DNA of 64,000 nt, from contig CM034405.1 of NCBI GenBank assembly GCA_019925095.2, positions 10,550,401 to 10,614,400 of the forward strand, given 5' to 3'. Origin of the DNA: Dendrolimus kikuchii. Lineage: Eukaryota > Arthropoda > Insecta > Lepidoptera > Lasiocampidae. Below are positions 1-12,355 of this stretch, one piece after another. How positions within the stretch are numbered: position 1 is the stretch's first letter; each line of letters begins with the position of its first letter. The position numbers and the translations under genes are program-made. The notes below the pieces were generated by a model. That model was not told the origin of the DNA. It was given only the letters and a program-made list of their open reading frames with translations, and ran no database searches.

Positions 1-404
1 AAATTGATAGACTTCCCGGTTTCCGATTGAGCTGAAATTTTGCACGTATGTGTATATCGCGTGACAATGCAATAATATGGTACCATGGAGCTGATCTGAT
101 GATGGAGTCGGAAGGTGACCATAGGAACTTCTGTACTAAATAAGATAGACCCGTCGTGTTTGGGCTCGTTTTACTTGTCTTGGCTTGCACTCTGCTGCTA
201 CATGATATGCAGGTACTCAAAAGCTTGTATTTAAAAAACTTTTTAAAAAAGCTTGTTTTTACATAACGTTCCATTTTATCATAAGAGTGTATTTAATTCT
301 TTTTTCAGTTTCCACGGAGAAGGGAATTAAATCACTAAATAATCACTAAAAAATGAAAAATAAATAATAGTTAAAAAAAAACTGAAAAAATACGCTTTTA
401 TAGA
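1..404. other. Intergenic, no gene seen
   Basis: Moderately AT-rich sequence with no coding potential. The first 250 bases have a more mixed composition and look like the tail of an interspersed repeat, but no second copy is in the window, so this is only an impression. Confidence 0.3.
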
Positions 405-406
405 AA

Positions 407-652
407 ATCCAACTAAAAAATAGAAAATATATTTAAATTAAAAATAGTGTAAGAAAAAATGATTTTATTGTAAAAAAAGCGTGGGGTGCATTGTATCAAT
501 AGTTATAAATATTTTAGGAACAGATATGAGTAGAAGGGTTATTTTGATAATATCCTGAAAAGCACCCCAAGTTTTTTTTAAATAAAATAATTTTTTCTTA
601 CACTATTTTTATTTCAAATTTATTAAAATTTATTTTCTATTTTTTAGTTGGA
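407..652. repeat. Long imperfect inverted repeat (hairpin)
   Basis: The left arm (about 407-489) is the reverse complement of the right arm (about 562-652). Both run from TCCAACTAAAAAATAG through AATAGTGTAAGAAAAAAT to a TGGGGTGC core, with small gaps. A spacer of about 72 bases forms the loop. The arms are AT-rich except for the GGGGTGC/GCACCCC pair next to the loop. It could be a foldback element or MITE. No target duplication is evident. Confidence 0.7.
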
Positions 653-1403
653 TGTTTTGTTGTTTACCAAAAACTATACATGTTACAATTTAGAAAGTCT
701 TACCAGTATGCAAGTGTACCTAAATAGATGGGTATTCCAAATTTCAGCCTCATACAATCAACTAGTTTTGTTTTATTCACAATTTTGTCCCTTGTGTAAA
801 ACTGCACTTTTGTCTGTACGCCCATTTTCTATGAAGCCCTCGATATATATGTATACGTATATACAAAGAACGTATATTTTGTTATGTCTTATTTGTCATG
901 TTTTCTAGCCTTTTGAGCGTATACGGAATCGTTATAAAATAGTAATATCGTCCGTCTATGTCAGACGGTCTATATCTTGAAGGAAAAAAAAAATATCTTT
1001 CAGCTATTTCATTTCAATGGTGGTTTTTTTCTGTTTTTGTTTTATAAATCCAGTCTTATAAATCTCTACCACTCCCCAAACTCTTGTGAACACTTTAACC
1101 AAAATTGTTACGTTTAAGATCCGTTAAGTAATGTTTAATAAAATGGGGGCAAATTCCTATTGAATGCTTGTTTTTAAATTCATTAGTCTAATGAGATAAT
1201 GGATATTCGTTTACTCTTCAGAACCCTTCATAACTCCTGATCTCAAATTTATAAACATATACACCGGCTATCTAATAAATAGCATGTCATGTAAAACAGG
1301 TGTAGGTATAATAAACTATACATACTCTCTGCGAATCATTTACGTTGTAATTTTAGGTAACAACATTTTTAGAATTTTTAAGGTTGGTAACTATTCAACG
1401 TTA
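653..1403. other. Intergenic, no gene seen
   Basis: AT-rich DNA. An 86-codon open frame at 648-908 has no recognisable motif and overlaps the hairpin arm; it is treated as chance. Confidence 0.4.
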
Positions 1404-2087
1404 GGCCCCTAGCACACGGTGTATTTAAAACGCGCAGACAACGCGTGTTTCAGGAACGCGCGTCGACTGCGCCGTAGGTGCCGATTTTTGCGTTTGTATA
1501 GATATAAACACGCGAAAAACGCGATACAAACGTGCGTATGAAGCGCGTTTGCTACTCGTTTGAAGCACGTACGAAGCGTATGAAGTGTGCTGATATACAT
1601 GATCTTATTACTGTATTTTGACGAGTTAACTTCGGTTTTAGTATAAAAAGAAGTTCTTGGAATGACGAATACGACATTCGATAACATTTAGAAAAAAATT
1701 CCTATCTTCTATGTTTTACCGACTTTGTAAATGTGGTGTTGTAATGACCACACAATCTTCTTTCACTCGTAAATGGGTCTATCCAATAGATTGGATTATT
1801 TTTAAGTTTTTTTCTTTTTAAAAGTAGTGCTAAAGCTAGCGTAAGCAGTGTAGTCTCAACCGACGCCATTGTACAACTGAACTGATCTGATCAAAACGTA
1901 GAAGCTACGAGCGACTACAACGCGTCTGTATCGTTGTATCTGCGCGTATACGCGCAGTAGACGCGTGTTTCACGATCGCCGCGTGTGCTTAGGGTTACAA
2001 GGTTCGTTCGAATGTCGTTTAAAGCGCGTATACGCCCGTCATCTGCGCGTCGACTGCGCGTTTAAAATACGCCGTGTGCTATGGGCC
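1404..2087. mobile_element. PIF/Harbinger-type MITE
   Basis: A 684-bp element with terminal inverted repeats. The left end reads GGCCCCTAGCACACGG and the right end, reverse-complemented, reads GGCCCATAGCACACGG. Both continue into GTATTTAAAACGCGCAG-like sequence. Each end abuts TTA (1401-1403 and 2088-2090), the 3-bp target duplication expected of PIF/Harbinger elements. The subterminal parts are strikingly CpG-rich, with repeated GCGCGT and TACGCG words. No transposase is encoded, so it is non-autonomous. Confidence 0.82.
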
Positions 2088-2770
2088 TTAGGTACACGAC
2101 GTGAGTACTTAATAAAGGATATAATGGAATGTTAACCTTTCCCAACGCCTATGTAAATACTTAACAATATTCTATATACATATTATACGGAGCCTATTTA
2201 CTTAGTAGCAGACTTATAAGTAGATATTTAGATAGGGTGTATTATTATAGAGTTTAATTAATTTTATTGAGCTAGTTGAATTCCCTGATATTGTTTAAGT
2301 TAAATGCATGCTGTATTTAGTAAAGTATATAGTTACTACTGTATTCCTGTTGTTCTCGGTCATTAGTGTCCTAAAGTCTATACACTATACATAAGTAAAA
2401 CAAATGTCTTCTATATCTTCTAAATGTATTTTATAAGGGATAGTATACCCAACACGTTCTTCCAAGAGGAATCAATGGGTTTCATACATCGTTTAAATTG
2501 ATGTACAAGTTTCTTTAGGATATTATCCACATTCGACTAAAAACTATCTTATGGTAAATGTTCTCTGCCAGGATACGATCCCACATTATTTGAATGAGGT
2601 ATAGATACTTTAGCCATTATAACTAAATATAACCTTTCTTAATAAACAGGCGTTGTAACGAATCAGATAGATACAGCCGGGAACAGTGGTTTAAGTACAC
2701 TAACTCTTGCTATATTAATATAAATTAAAAACAGCAATTATATATAAATTACTAGTATATGTCAGCGACT
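2088..2770. other. Intergenic, nothing recognised
   Basis: AT-rich DNA with no open frame or repeat relation that I can support. Confidence 0.4.
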
Positions 2771-3600
2771 TTGTTCACGTTTGACTTGAAATTCCCGCGG
2801 GATTCCTAGGACACAGAGAAATGTAAAAATAATGTAAGCTATAGTTTTAGTGAAAACTGTGTCGGATTAAGTTAATTTTTATGCACCCGAAAAAGTAAAA
2901 ATCGCTCCGAGAAAATTCCCGACGGATTCCAGGGATAAAAAATATCACACATCTTATTACATAAAATTTGCTATCGGCGAGTGAAAAAATCGCGTTGGAA
3001 TTAATTTTTTTTTCAAATTGCCCAATTTAAAACATTCCTAGAAAAAATCCCGCGGGATTCCTGGGATAAAAAAGCTCAGATTTTAGGCCCAAAAATTTGC
3101 TGTCGATCAGCGAAAACCGCATCGAAATCGGCCCAATAGTTTTCACGTGAATCCCGCACAAACAGATAAGAAATCTAAAAATAATCTAATCTCCACCGTT
3201 TATAGTCTATTCCAGTTGTTATTTTTAAATAGTTTCAATTCAAAATTGTTTTTTATTTATTTTTATTGCTGAAGCACTGCAGACTGGCTGACGGCGCACC
3301 TGTGATGGAAAATAGTTACTGTCACCAATAGAGATTAACAATACCAGAGTAAATGTGCTGCCGGCCTTGAAGAAGACACTGGAACCTGGCCACATGCCGG
3401 AACACAATTAAAAGTTTTTATGGCGGCATACTTTAGACCAGGGGTGGTAGCCATCCAGTCGGGCAAATGCCCTACCACCGGGCTGTGGGTGGTTTTGTCG
3501 CCTCTTACGACAGGCCGCCCGGCCACAGTAATCAGTATTCTTTTTTCGTTACTGCACGGAAGAAATTCACGGCATGTTTAGAACTTTAAAATATTATGGA
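2771..3600 (+). repeat. Interspersed repeat with internal tandem units (copy 1), split by a SINE-like insertion
   Basis: Two to three degenerate units of roughly 130-150 bp each carry a CCCGCGGGATTCC-like palindrome followed by GGATAAAAAA. The last unit runs into ATCGAAATCGGCCCA, CACGTGAATCCCG and AACAGATAAGAAATC. The same order recurs at 14255-14765 and 24741-25090, and reversed at 63829-64000. The end of this copy (CACGGCATGTTTAGAA, about 3568) is separated from its body by the element at 3265-3561. The class is unknown; it may be part of a larger Helitron or LINE. Confidence 0.6.
3265..3561 (-). mobile_element. SINE-like element (copy 1), diverged
   Basis: About 297 bp, reverse orientation. 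It matches the copies at 39730-40031, 49726-50028 and 52400-52702. In sense orientation it starts near TCCGTGCAG, has a GGCCGGGCGGCCTGTCG block, and ends with a tail shared with a LINE (TAGGCGA.GGTAACCGC). This copy lacks some of the tail. It is nested in the repeat at 2771-3600; AATTCA lies on both sides and may be the target duplication. Confidence 0.7.
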
Positions 3601-4380
3601 TTAGTCTCTCGCAATATCCTCCCTTTCCCTTAATCAACACCTAAGGAATCCTTTAAAATATTCCAAGCTTTTACAGTAATACTATAAACGTGGCAATAAA
3701 CCATATAATAGCTAATAATCTAAACCTACAAAAAGTGTTTAAATATTTTCCCTTCAGGGATCCAAGAACTTTCTAAACTTAAGTATTATATATACTAAAC
3801 AAATTGTTAATCGATAATCCGATACATAACAACATTAGACTGAAAATTCAAAATTATGTCTGTAATGAACCTTATGTTTAAATGATGAATTGTAAGTATC
3901 GCAATACCACCCTCCCGGGTGGGGCGACCTTGTACGGAGCGAACAAAGGAAAGGGGACAGCGAGGTCAACCCCAATATGGCACCTATTCCAGAGATATAC
4001 GGTTTGTGGTAACACGGGGCTCGTAACCAGACTAAAGTTAGATTTACGAGATTACAGCTTATCGGATTAGGTTTGTCGGGTCCTTAGAAGGGTCTTTGAC
4101 AAATCGAGATCTCAACCCGAGAAAAGTGTACAATATTTACTAAGGACTCTCTAATAAAAGTTTTGTCCAATTTAAACACAGAGAATTCAGATCTATGAAG
4201 TCTAATTTAATGTAGCCTGTTAAATAGGTGAAGTGGGAATATTTGAATCTATTTTGCGATTTTCGATCGATTTTTCACAGTCAACCATACTTCTGCTATC
4301 AGGAAGACTGTTTCTTACCTTTATATCTAAATAAAGATGATTTTTTGGTACGTTTTTTGCCTTTTTTGTTTCTCAGAGCG
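3601..4380. other. Intergenic, no gene assigned
   Basis: A patch at about 3900-4040 is less AT-rich and carries a 62-codon frame (3882-4070) of unknown nature. No family motif is visible. It may be a decayed coding piece of the retroelement whose C-terminus follows at 4381. Confidence 0.3.
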
Positions 4381-4690
4381 AGTTTTAAGACTTCTATTGT
4401 GGACAGCATTATTGCTGGTGTTCTCAACGTCGCTGGAAGAGTTAATTCTAATTTATCAAAACGACTCATTGACTCTTTAGATGATCAGAGGGCTGGTGTC
4501 TACCTCGGACGACGGATGAGTATGGTGATCTAGCAAGGAAACGTAGCCAACTTTCGGGGCACCTTACCCATAGAAGACCTGGGCTCGGTATTCTAATTAT
4601 AGTCATGAGGGACTATGGGTAGAATACAATATAACTAAGTTAAATTTTCTTTTATTGTATTAGTTTATAAATTCATTGTTATTTAATCTA
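4381..4690 (+). pseudogene. Retroelement ORF remnant, C-terminal end (nuclease-like family, copy A)
   Basis: The + frame reads SKRLIDSLDDQRAGVYLG, then RRMSMVI, a TAG stop (4531-4533), then QGNVANFRGTLPIEDLGSVF. This matches copies B-E and a recurrent pattern, RLID.SGD.RAG..L.QR.S.AIQ.GN..S.LGT.P. That pattern lies at the C-terminus of multicopy, retroelement-like ORFs in many invertebrates. The 3' flank (GGGTAGAATACAATATAA to about 4690) is shared with copy B at 7020-7070 and, reversed, with copy C near 17440-17500, so it is the 3' UTR. The in-frame stop and missing upstream region make this dead. The family name is uncertain. Confidence 0.6.
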
Positions 4691-6949
4691 ATCTGATTTG
4701 TTAGGTTAAGTCTTTAGAAAGGGATACTGGGGTGATGCTGTTTCTTCCAGTCCAGATAATAATGGAACTACAGTAAGTCTGATAAGTTTCTTAGTGAAAC
4801 TAAATTACATCCCTTTGAGAGCTACGTCATTCCGAGAGACGGTAAAGTTGGCAAGGATTAGAGGAAATTAAATTTTAGTTTAATAGAAAGTCGATGGTAA
4901 AATTCAACTGATTCAAATAATTATATAGATAACTTTATATTCATTTATTCTACTTATGAATGTAATAGAATATGTTTGTATTATAAAGATTAATTTAAGG
5001 TCGTATACAATAACAATATCTAGAAATATGGGCATATAAATACTGGGTTAACAAAAATATGCGTTCCAAAATTTGTTTACATTCAGAGTTGCAAATTTCA
5101 AAGAAAAATTAGTAATATATATAAATTCCAAATGGTATTTCGATATTCAAAGTCAAATTCAGCTAATTGCACAATTCGTGTTCATTTACATAAGATACCT
5201 ATTTAATACGAGCTTTTAATAATAAAACGATGAATTTATGTCACTTTATATTCGCTAAGCTTCGAACTTTGGCAACGTTCAAGTTACAGTAGAGCGGTAA
5301 AGTTGGCAATATTCCCGACCGTAAGCGACCTACTTCTAGAAGTCTGCTCTATTGTACTGTTGAATGAAGAAAATAAATGAAGCCGTATATTTTGTGGATT
5401 GCCGCAAATATAAAGAATATATGACAAACAAAAAGACAGATTGTACATTTGAACAATAGTTTGCTGTTGTGTGATGGATGTCATTGAAATGCAGACATAT
5501 TTGCTGCAAATTAAAATCATACTCCGCAGTATTCAGGAATTTTAAAAGGTGATTGACTTAAACACGAGCATAATTGTTTCGGAAAGCAAAAAAAAAATCA
5601 GAATCTATGAATGCAATTTAATTTCCTGCATGTTCTAGGTAATCTATTTAGGATTTCTCAGGACGGAACCTTTGTAATTATACATACCCCATATGCGTCG
5701 TTTGTCTATATATGTCACAGCCGTTTTACTCAAAGACTATTGGCTCTATATAAAATTAGTACATTTGGAAAAAGATATCGCCTTACATTGGTGTATTATA
5801 ATCTCAAAAGGCTAAAACTAGGAATGACAAATATCTCAATACGCTTCTAAAGTCATATTGTATGTGTACCTTTAACTTTTGATCTATGGGGTGAATAATT
5901 CTGCAAACAAATTACGGTAGCTTCTGAAAAATCCTCAACGAAATATGATTTGAACAAGATACGTGTTGAAGTTTTTAGGATATGGGGCGTTTTCAATTAC
6001 AAGTTTTTTATGGTTTCTTAACCAAATGGCAGTCCTTTGTGCTACCTACGAATATTACTGCACCAAACGGCACTTAGCCGGTTATTTTTTTAAATTAACC
6101 GACAAAAACATGCATTGTATATTTTAAGTTCAGCAAGTCATGGTTACGCATTACGGACAATATAAGGAATACTTAAGACTAAATAACAGAGGAGAGTTTA
6201 TGCACGACAACCATGGACGTCGATGCTAAGACTACTGAGGCCAGTGTTTACGTTTGATAATATAATTGACGTCTATTCATAACTGTGCATTGAATTGGCA
6301 TGTTAAACACTCATCAAGATTATGAAAAATCTATGAACTCAGTTAAAAAAATAACAAGCTAGAGTTACTTTCTACGTAGATTCGGTCTTCAGTTTCGACA
6401 AGTTATAAACGAACCTGAATGACTTTACACAAAACAAATTAAGAGTGAAATAGTAGAGGTTGTAAAAATTCTTACACAACAAACAAAGGTATACGATAGC
6501 GTGTTGCAGAAGGCTGACCTTAGAATTTAAATGTTATTTACGTGCTGTAGCTTAAAATTGTTAGCTTGTTGATAATGTTTGATTTATTTAAATAACTATC
6601 TTCGGTACCTTGCCGTGACATCTGCACTTATGATAAGTTAGTAGTCATTGTAAATAAATTACATGACCATTAGACATCTGAAAATAAGATTACAGTAACA
6701 ACCACAGAATCTTCAGTGACTAAGCACTTCGTTGATTATTTACTAGGGGATTCCACATGTACGTTCGAATACATCGGAGTCATAAATTTGATCTCTCAAC
6801 TCCGGGATAAACTGTAAGAGCGTTATCATATTTACGTTATTGTATACACGAAATTATATGTCAAAATTCGGTTCATAACTAAAGCGGTGAACAATCACCA
6901 AATAGGCATCTGCATATAGTCACTTTCACATTGATATATTAAAATGCTT
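4691..6949. other. Intergenic, nothing recognised
   Basis: About 2.2 kb of AT-rich DNA. The phrase GGTAAAGTTGGCAA occurs twice (about 4840 and 5295), a weak hint of an old short repeat. Open frames are below 80 codons, with AT-biased composition and no motifs. Confidence 0.4.
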
Positions 6950-7085
6950 GTTTAAAAACCTTACCCATTGACTTCGATGATCTAGGCTCAGTATTTTCCT
7001 TATAGTCGTAAGGGATTATATGTAGAATATAATACAAGTTAAGTTTTCTTTACTGTAATAGTTTATAGCTATAATGTAATATATA
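6950..7085 (+). pseudogene. Retroelement 3' end (nuclease-like family, copy B)
   Basis: Only the last codons remain: the frame gives LPIDFDDLGSVFSL and a stop, matching LPIEDLGSVF of copy A and YFDDLGSIFYL of copy C. The following 70 bases (TATAGTCGTAAGGGATTAT, then AGAATATAATACAAGTTAAG) align with the 3' flank of copy A. A very short copy that keeps the 3' terminus fits 5' truncation during target-primed reverse transcription. Confidence 0.6.
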
Positions 7086-10000
7086 TTTGTATTTATACAG
7101 TATTAATAATACGTAATTAATTATAAGAAAGAAAAGCCCGGTGACTAATTTTAAACTTGTGTTGTTTTTTGACAATCAGCATGCCAGTAAATGGGCATTT
7201 AAGTAAAACAAAGAAGTAACATCTATAATGTCTTGTTGCGTTTTCTTCCTCTTTATGTCAAGAAAATATGCTTTTGTTGGAAGAGCCTCCTCAAATAATC
7301 TATCATGGAGTAGCAGTCAACTATTCCACTTCTTTGTAAGATACGACACCCACTTTTCCTTTGATTTCATCGATGCCCGCCTTACCCTATGCACTCTTTC
7401 TTATTTTCTACTTTGCTTTCAATTATCGTATATAACAATGTGTCATATCGTAATAAATCCCCAACTATAATCTACTTCTTTTCCTTCTTTCTTTTGTCAA
7501 TAGTTTTTAGGTTTGTGCGGTTCTTTTTTCATTTATTCATTCTGCTTTATGTCTTGTTTAAATTATGCCTACTGTCACGTCAGTAAGCAGGAACGTTGCA
7601 AGGAAATGAGCAGAGCGAGTATGTAATATTTGAGCATTTGCTACTCGCGCTGCGTACTTCCCTCGCCACTGTCCTGTTGGCTGCCCGGAAAGTGTGCCTA
7701 ATATACATGAGGGTTCATATTCAACACCTCGTCATTGGGCGTCTTTCCTTCCCAACTTATTCTCTTGATATGGCTCCAACCTCCAACAACACCTTTTGAA
7801 TGCGTCAAATTTCTTGCAATTTCTTTCCGACACAATTAAAATTGACAATAAAATCAATAAAATAACGTTTAAAACTCATCCTCAATAATTACTTTGTAAG
7901 CTTATTTTAGAAGCTAAAAATAGTTTTCAAACGTTCGTCCTGTAGATAAACTTAGTATTGAATGCTAATGTTTTTACAATCAACTTAATTGTGTAGTCGA
8001 GGTCATAAACATCTTAAAAAACCGTGACAATGTTCTTAATTACTTTTTTAAGTCGATAGGTGGGGAGAAATTAGCTACCAAAGTAGTACCAACTGTACCT
8101 ACCCTAGCATGAGGTGGAATGATCTAAAAAATGAATTGAGTTCGTAGCGCTTCAAAACCACTTGTAAGGAAAATTGGTTATAGCAAGATTCTATGAGTAG
8201 TTTTCGAGATATGAGGTATTTTCCATTAAATGCTTTTTTCTGGTTCCAAATAACGAAAATTCTGCATACGTTGCATAAGTTCATCAAGATGATCAAGATT
8301 TGTTATTGGCTCAACGCTAACCGCGGAAGCCATATATGAAGAAAAAAAATAACGAAAACAGTTTGTCACCTACGGAAGCCTTCATTGTGCCTAAAATGAC
8401 ACGCACTTGTCTAATTTATTCGACATCTCCAAACTTGACAAGAAATAATTAGATAATGCCTCAGATGCAATTCCGTTTTCCGATACCTCGAGCTCAAACT
8501 AACTCTGAAGTAGTGTTCTATAAATGAGTTGAAGAGATCTTGTAACTAGAGTCTCATCGGACTGTTTGCGTCACCGAAGTTAGTCTTGAGATTCCTCGTC
8601 GGTATCTACACCGTAGTTTATTGCGATTCTTTGAACAATGTCAAAGTTTAATTTGAAAGCAGTGGCAGTATTATTACATCCATTGTTTTATCTACATTAT
8701 AGTTTAGCGTCGGTTGAGTTAATCTCTATTATCTTGAGAGAACACTATGAGATATTTATTTAACGTATCTTATTGCAACCAATTTTCTTTGACACGGATT
8801 TTTAAGTTCTAAACTTTTTACGACCTTACATTGGCATTCCATCACCTATTAACGTATAGAAAACATGTAACGTACAAAGAAACATTAAGATTTTGAATAC
8901 TGTTCTGGATCATGAAGACTCAAAACCCACAAGCTGGAGTAAACTGTTGGTTTTTTAAATTATTTAGTCAGTCAATGACCCTAAAAATAATATAAAATCT
9001 ATTTTGCAATGTGAAAAGGGTGTTTTTAAAACTAACCCCAACGCGCGATTCGTTAAGTTAGTTTGTTCACACAACATTCATCATCGTCTCTTATCTTTCC
9101 TACGCAGGCACCTTTTTACACAAGCTCCGATTAACTTTCATAAATTGTCTAATGTTAGAAAAATCAAGTTACGAAAAATCTTCACCCCATATTTTATGTT
9201 TTCTTGTAAGTGTAGTGTTGATTGTAAATACATCGATTTACCCTTTTGCGTATTGCGTGTTAGTTTAAGTATATTGGCATCGAATGTTACTTATGAAAAT
9301 ATCAACCCGTTTATTAAACCGAAAATTTTCACATGAATAATTCCAACGGCGGCTCGCTACGATTTAGATTTCTTGTTCTGAAAACCGCGGGTAGCCGTAA
9401 TCTTAAAAGTCCTCCACAGTCCCGCATGAAAGCGATAAATGAGAATGTGAAACGTTTTGCTGATGTTCCTACGAGGATGTACAGGGCCCTTTAATATTTG
9501 CCGGGACACACGGCCGACGACGGAGCACGTCCGCGGCCGTGGGAAAATCAATAGACGCGCGCAACCCTCCTCTGAAACCTACAAGACCTACTCAAATTCA
9601 CACTTAGTATATCTCATTAGAACTTTCATCTTGTTTACAGCTCTAATTAAAATCAACAATTGTACGATAACAAACAATTCCCTCATTACAAAGAACGAAT
9701 TTTCCTTTCCCGAGGCTATTAAAAGCTTTACGACAGCATTTATTGTATGAATTTACTTCTGAACAAAAGAGAAAGTGGGGACGATCACTTATTACTGAAT
9801 TCAGCGGCGATATTTAAAGCACAATTGTTTTTAATGGCGATAAATAGGACGAAGCCTTTGAAAAGCTACGAGTGGTTTTAATAGTTCTTTTATATTAAAT
9901 ATTTATAGAGCTAACTAATCGATCGTGTTAAATCTCTTTCCATTTTGAAAATCAGTATATGGAGATTGCAGTTGTTGCAACTAAGAAACAATACTCTAAA

Positions 10001-10690
10001 ACATATTAGCAAATCTAAATTTATGAATGTAATAGATCTAAGAGCGAGTGACCATTTGTTCTTGGATTTATTGGTGCATAACACCGTGTGCGATTCGGAT
10101 TTGCATTCAAAGAAACCTCCAAAATTCCAAAGAATCCAATTGCAAGATAAAATACGGATATTAAAAGTAATCTTTTGTATTGTTTTTATTATAAATTAAA
10201 AATTAAAAACGCTACAATAAATTCTAATGTGCCTTTTTATTCGATACCTTAATCTGTTATATTATTTATTATTTAAATTTCAACTTTATGGTTTGGGTCC
10301 ATTTTTCAAAACTCTAAAAATAATTTAGCAAAGGCCTTACATATTTATAGACACAAGAAACTCCTAGTAAGTGTGAAAAATTTCTTATCTCTCGCTTTAG
10401 TATTTCCTGAGATAATCAGCTGTGACACCATCAGGGTTAGTATTTTTAACTTTTGGGTATTTGGGACTAGGGTCCTGAAACCATTTAACAAAAACCATTT
10501 CGGCGGGTAAGCGTTTAACTAAATTTAATCAAACGATTCACTTTACGTTCCGTTCTTTAAAGCTAAGGCTAAGTGGTTAACGTACACGCAACACAAACGT
10601 GTGTTTTAAATGACACGTGACTGAATCCTAGCCGAGAAGCATGTACCATTGAAGTAGTTTAGGCACCTAAGGTGTATGGATATCCTATAA
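7086..10690. other. Intergenic; unassigned ORF and CpG-rich patch
   Basis: About 3.6 kb without a recognised gene. 7200-7560 is T-rich. 7600-7790 resembles weakly a stretch near 41740-41830 (words such as GCAGAGCGAG). A 110-codon frame at 9004-9336 has several Cys and His but no known motif. 9340-9600 is distinctly CpG-rich for the region and could be an old promoter, a host exon or a repeat; I cannot decide. Confidence 0.35.
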
Positions 10691-10704
10691 CTATTTTGGG
10701 CTGA

Positions 10705-10790
10705 CGATGAAGCAAAACTTCGTAATGACACCTGCACATCGAGATAAGCCATGCATCATCGCTAAGCCGCCTCGGACAAGCGCGACGTGT
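10705..10790 (-). repeat. Short interspersed repeat fragment, related to 55228-55310
   Basis: Reading on + gives CCTGCACATCGAGATAA and then CTAAGCCGCCTCGGACA. The same two blocks in the same order occur at 55228-55310. They probably belong to a LINE that is not otherwise present here. Confidence 0.45.
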
Positions 10791-10954
10791 ATATTCTTCA
10801 TACTCCTAAAAAAATTAAGATGCCCGAGCCCGACGATGGGAGTACAGGGACTGTATTGACATTCTTTAAATATCCTGGGTTGTATTGGTGTCCAATATTT
10901 AAGTAAGGCAGATGTGCTCGTATTTTTGTATGTATTAAAATAACATGTGATTAC

Positions 10955-11045
10955 TTCATACATAGATACATACATACATAACTTCACGCCAGTTTCCTTG
11001 CGGGGTAGGCACGAACAACAGAGCGCCATTTAGGCCCATTCTTAC
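10955..11045 (-). mobile_element. RTE-like LINE 3' end (copy 1)
   Basis: On the minus strand it encodes the tail of an ORF ending in the RAY-REL pattern seen in the other five copies. The stop TGA is followed at once by AGTTATGTATGTATGTATC. The ORF end and the (ATGT)n tail are the only parts kept. Coordinates include the simple tail at the left. Confidence 0.7.
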
Positions 11046-12355
11046 ACACCTCACTTCATGCGATTACTTCAGTCGAGGTATTTATTAATCTTTGTTACTA
11101 CTTTCCTTTTTCGTGTCAGTTTTTATCGCCAGATCTTAAAAGGGCTTAGTTGTCAGGGAAAGCGAGGTTGACGTCACATGCGACCGTTTCAGTCGAGTAC
11201 ATATTTAATCTACGGCTCAATTTAGTTTGCATGAACGAAAGTTTATACATATATGTTGGCGTTATCAAACTCGTAAAATGTTATGACGTCTGGGTACACG
11301 TCATTTGGAACGTTTAAGGAATATGATCTAGTTTCATGGGTACAACGAACCAGCGTTGGAATGTTTGCAATATGTTAATGGAATGGCATTGACTGCCCCT
11401 TATGCTTATGCTAAGCAAACTGGCAGCTTTTACAGTGTATAATATTTATGAATAAAATTGAGATATTATATTATTTAGATTTAAGACGGATTCATCTCCT
11501 GTTGATGGCTCATAATAAATGAATAAAATTGATAAGAAACCATTGTAACATTTTGTTGACAAATTCATAACTGCCAATGTATTAGGAAGGAAAGATGGGT
11601 TTCGTAATGAAAGAAATTATGCATCTGGATAATCGTCAAACGTGAAGGGATATTAGGTTCTTATATGAGGTGTCCCGGAAAACCTAAATTATCAATTCCA
11701 AAAACATCTACATCAAAAATACTAAAACATGCAATTTTTGGAGCATGTTTGTTGTTCTCCAACGTTAAGACTCAATATTTTTGCACTATTGTCAGTGTTC
11801 AGTAGGCATTTTGGCAAAAATGGATTCCTTATGAAATCGCTATGTTCATCCGTCTGTATTTGTAGGTTACAGTTATTTTTCTTGGAAACTGTGAGCCTAT
11901 ATAGATAGAATTTAGTGGGAGTATATAACCTATAGCCCCTAAGAAACACTATGGCGATCTAGGGGAACAAAAGAAAAGATTAGGGCTGGTCAGTTTTCAT
12001 GGCGTGTCAATTTCTTTTCATTTACACACATGGGTCATATGCGGTAAATCGGTCAGACCTTAAAATAAACGATTATTTTTTCTTTTTGTCAATAAGAGAG
12101 ACATTCGCTTCATGTGTTGTACAAACTTTTGAATTGAGGCAGAAAATTTTAAAAAGACAACATAAGATAAGAACAACAATGAAGGTCGATCTAAACAAGA
12201 TCAGTTAAGTAGTTGATCATTATTTCGTAGGGTATATAAGTGTTGTAGAAAACGGAATACGTAACCATTCGATGTGCGTTCCACACGTACTTGGCCGTTT
12301 TTTAAATAATCATATTATATAACAAGTATTCAAAATAATAATCTATATCGATCTA
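11046..12355. other. Intergenic, weak direct repeat
   Basis: CATGCGA...TTCAGTCGAG followed by TTTA(T)TTAATCT occurs near 11057 and again near 11178, a degenerate direct repeat spaced about 120 bp. No gene is recognised; frames near 11722-12208 are AT-rich and under 80 codons. Confidence 0.35.

Noticed and set aside
9004..9336. 110-codon Cys/His-containing frame
   Set aside because: Cys spacing fits no zinc-binding family and there are no splice or promoter signals; noted only as unassigned.
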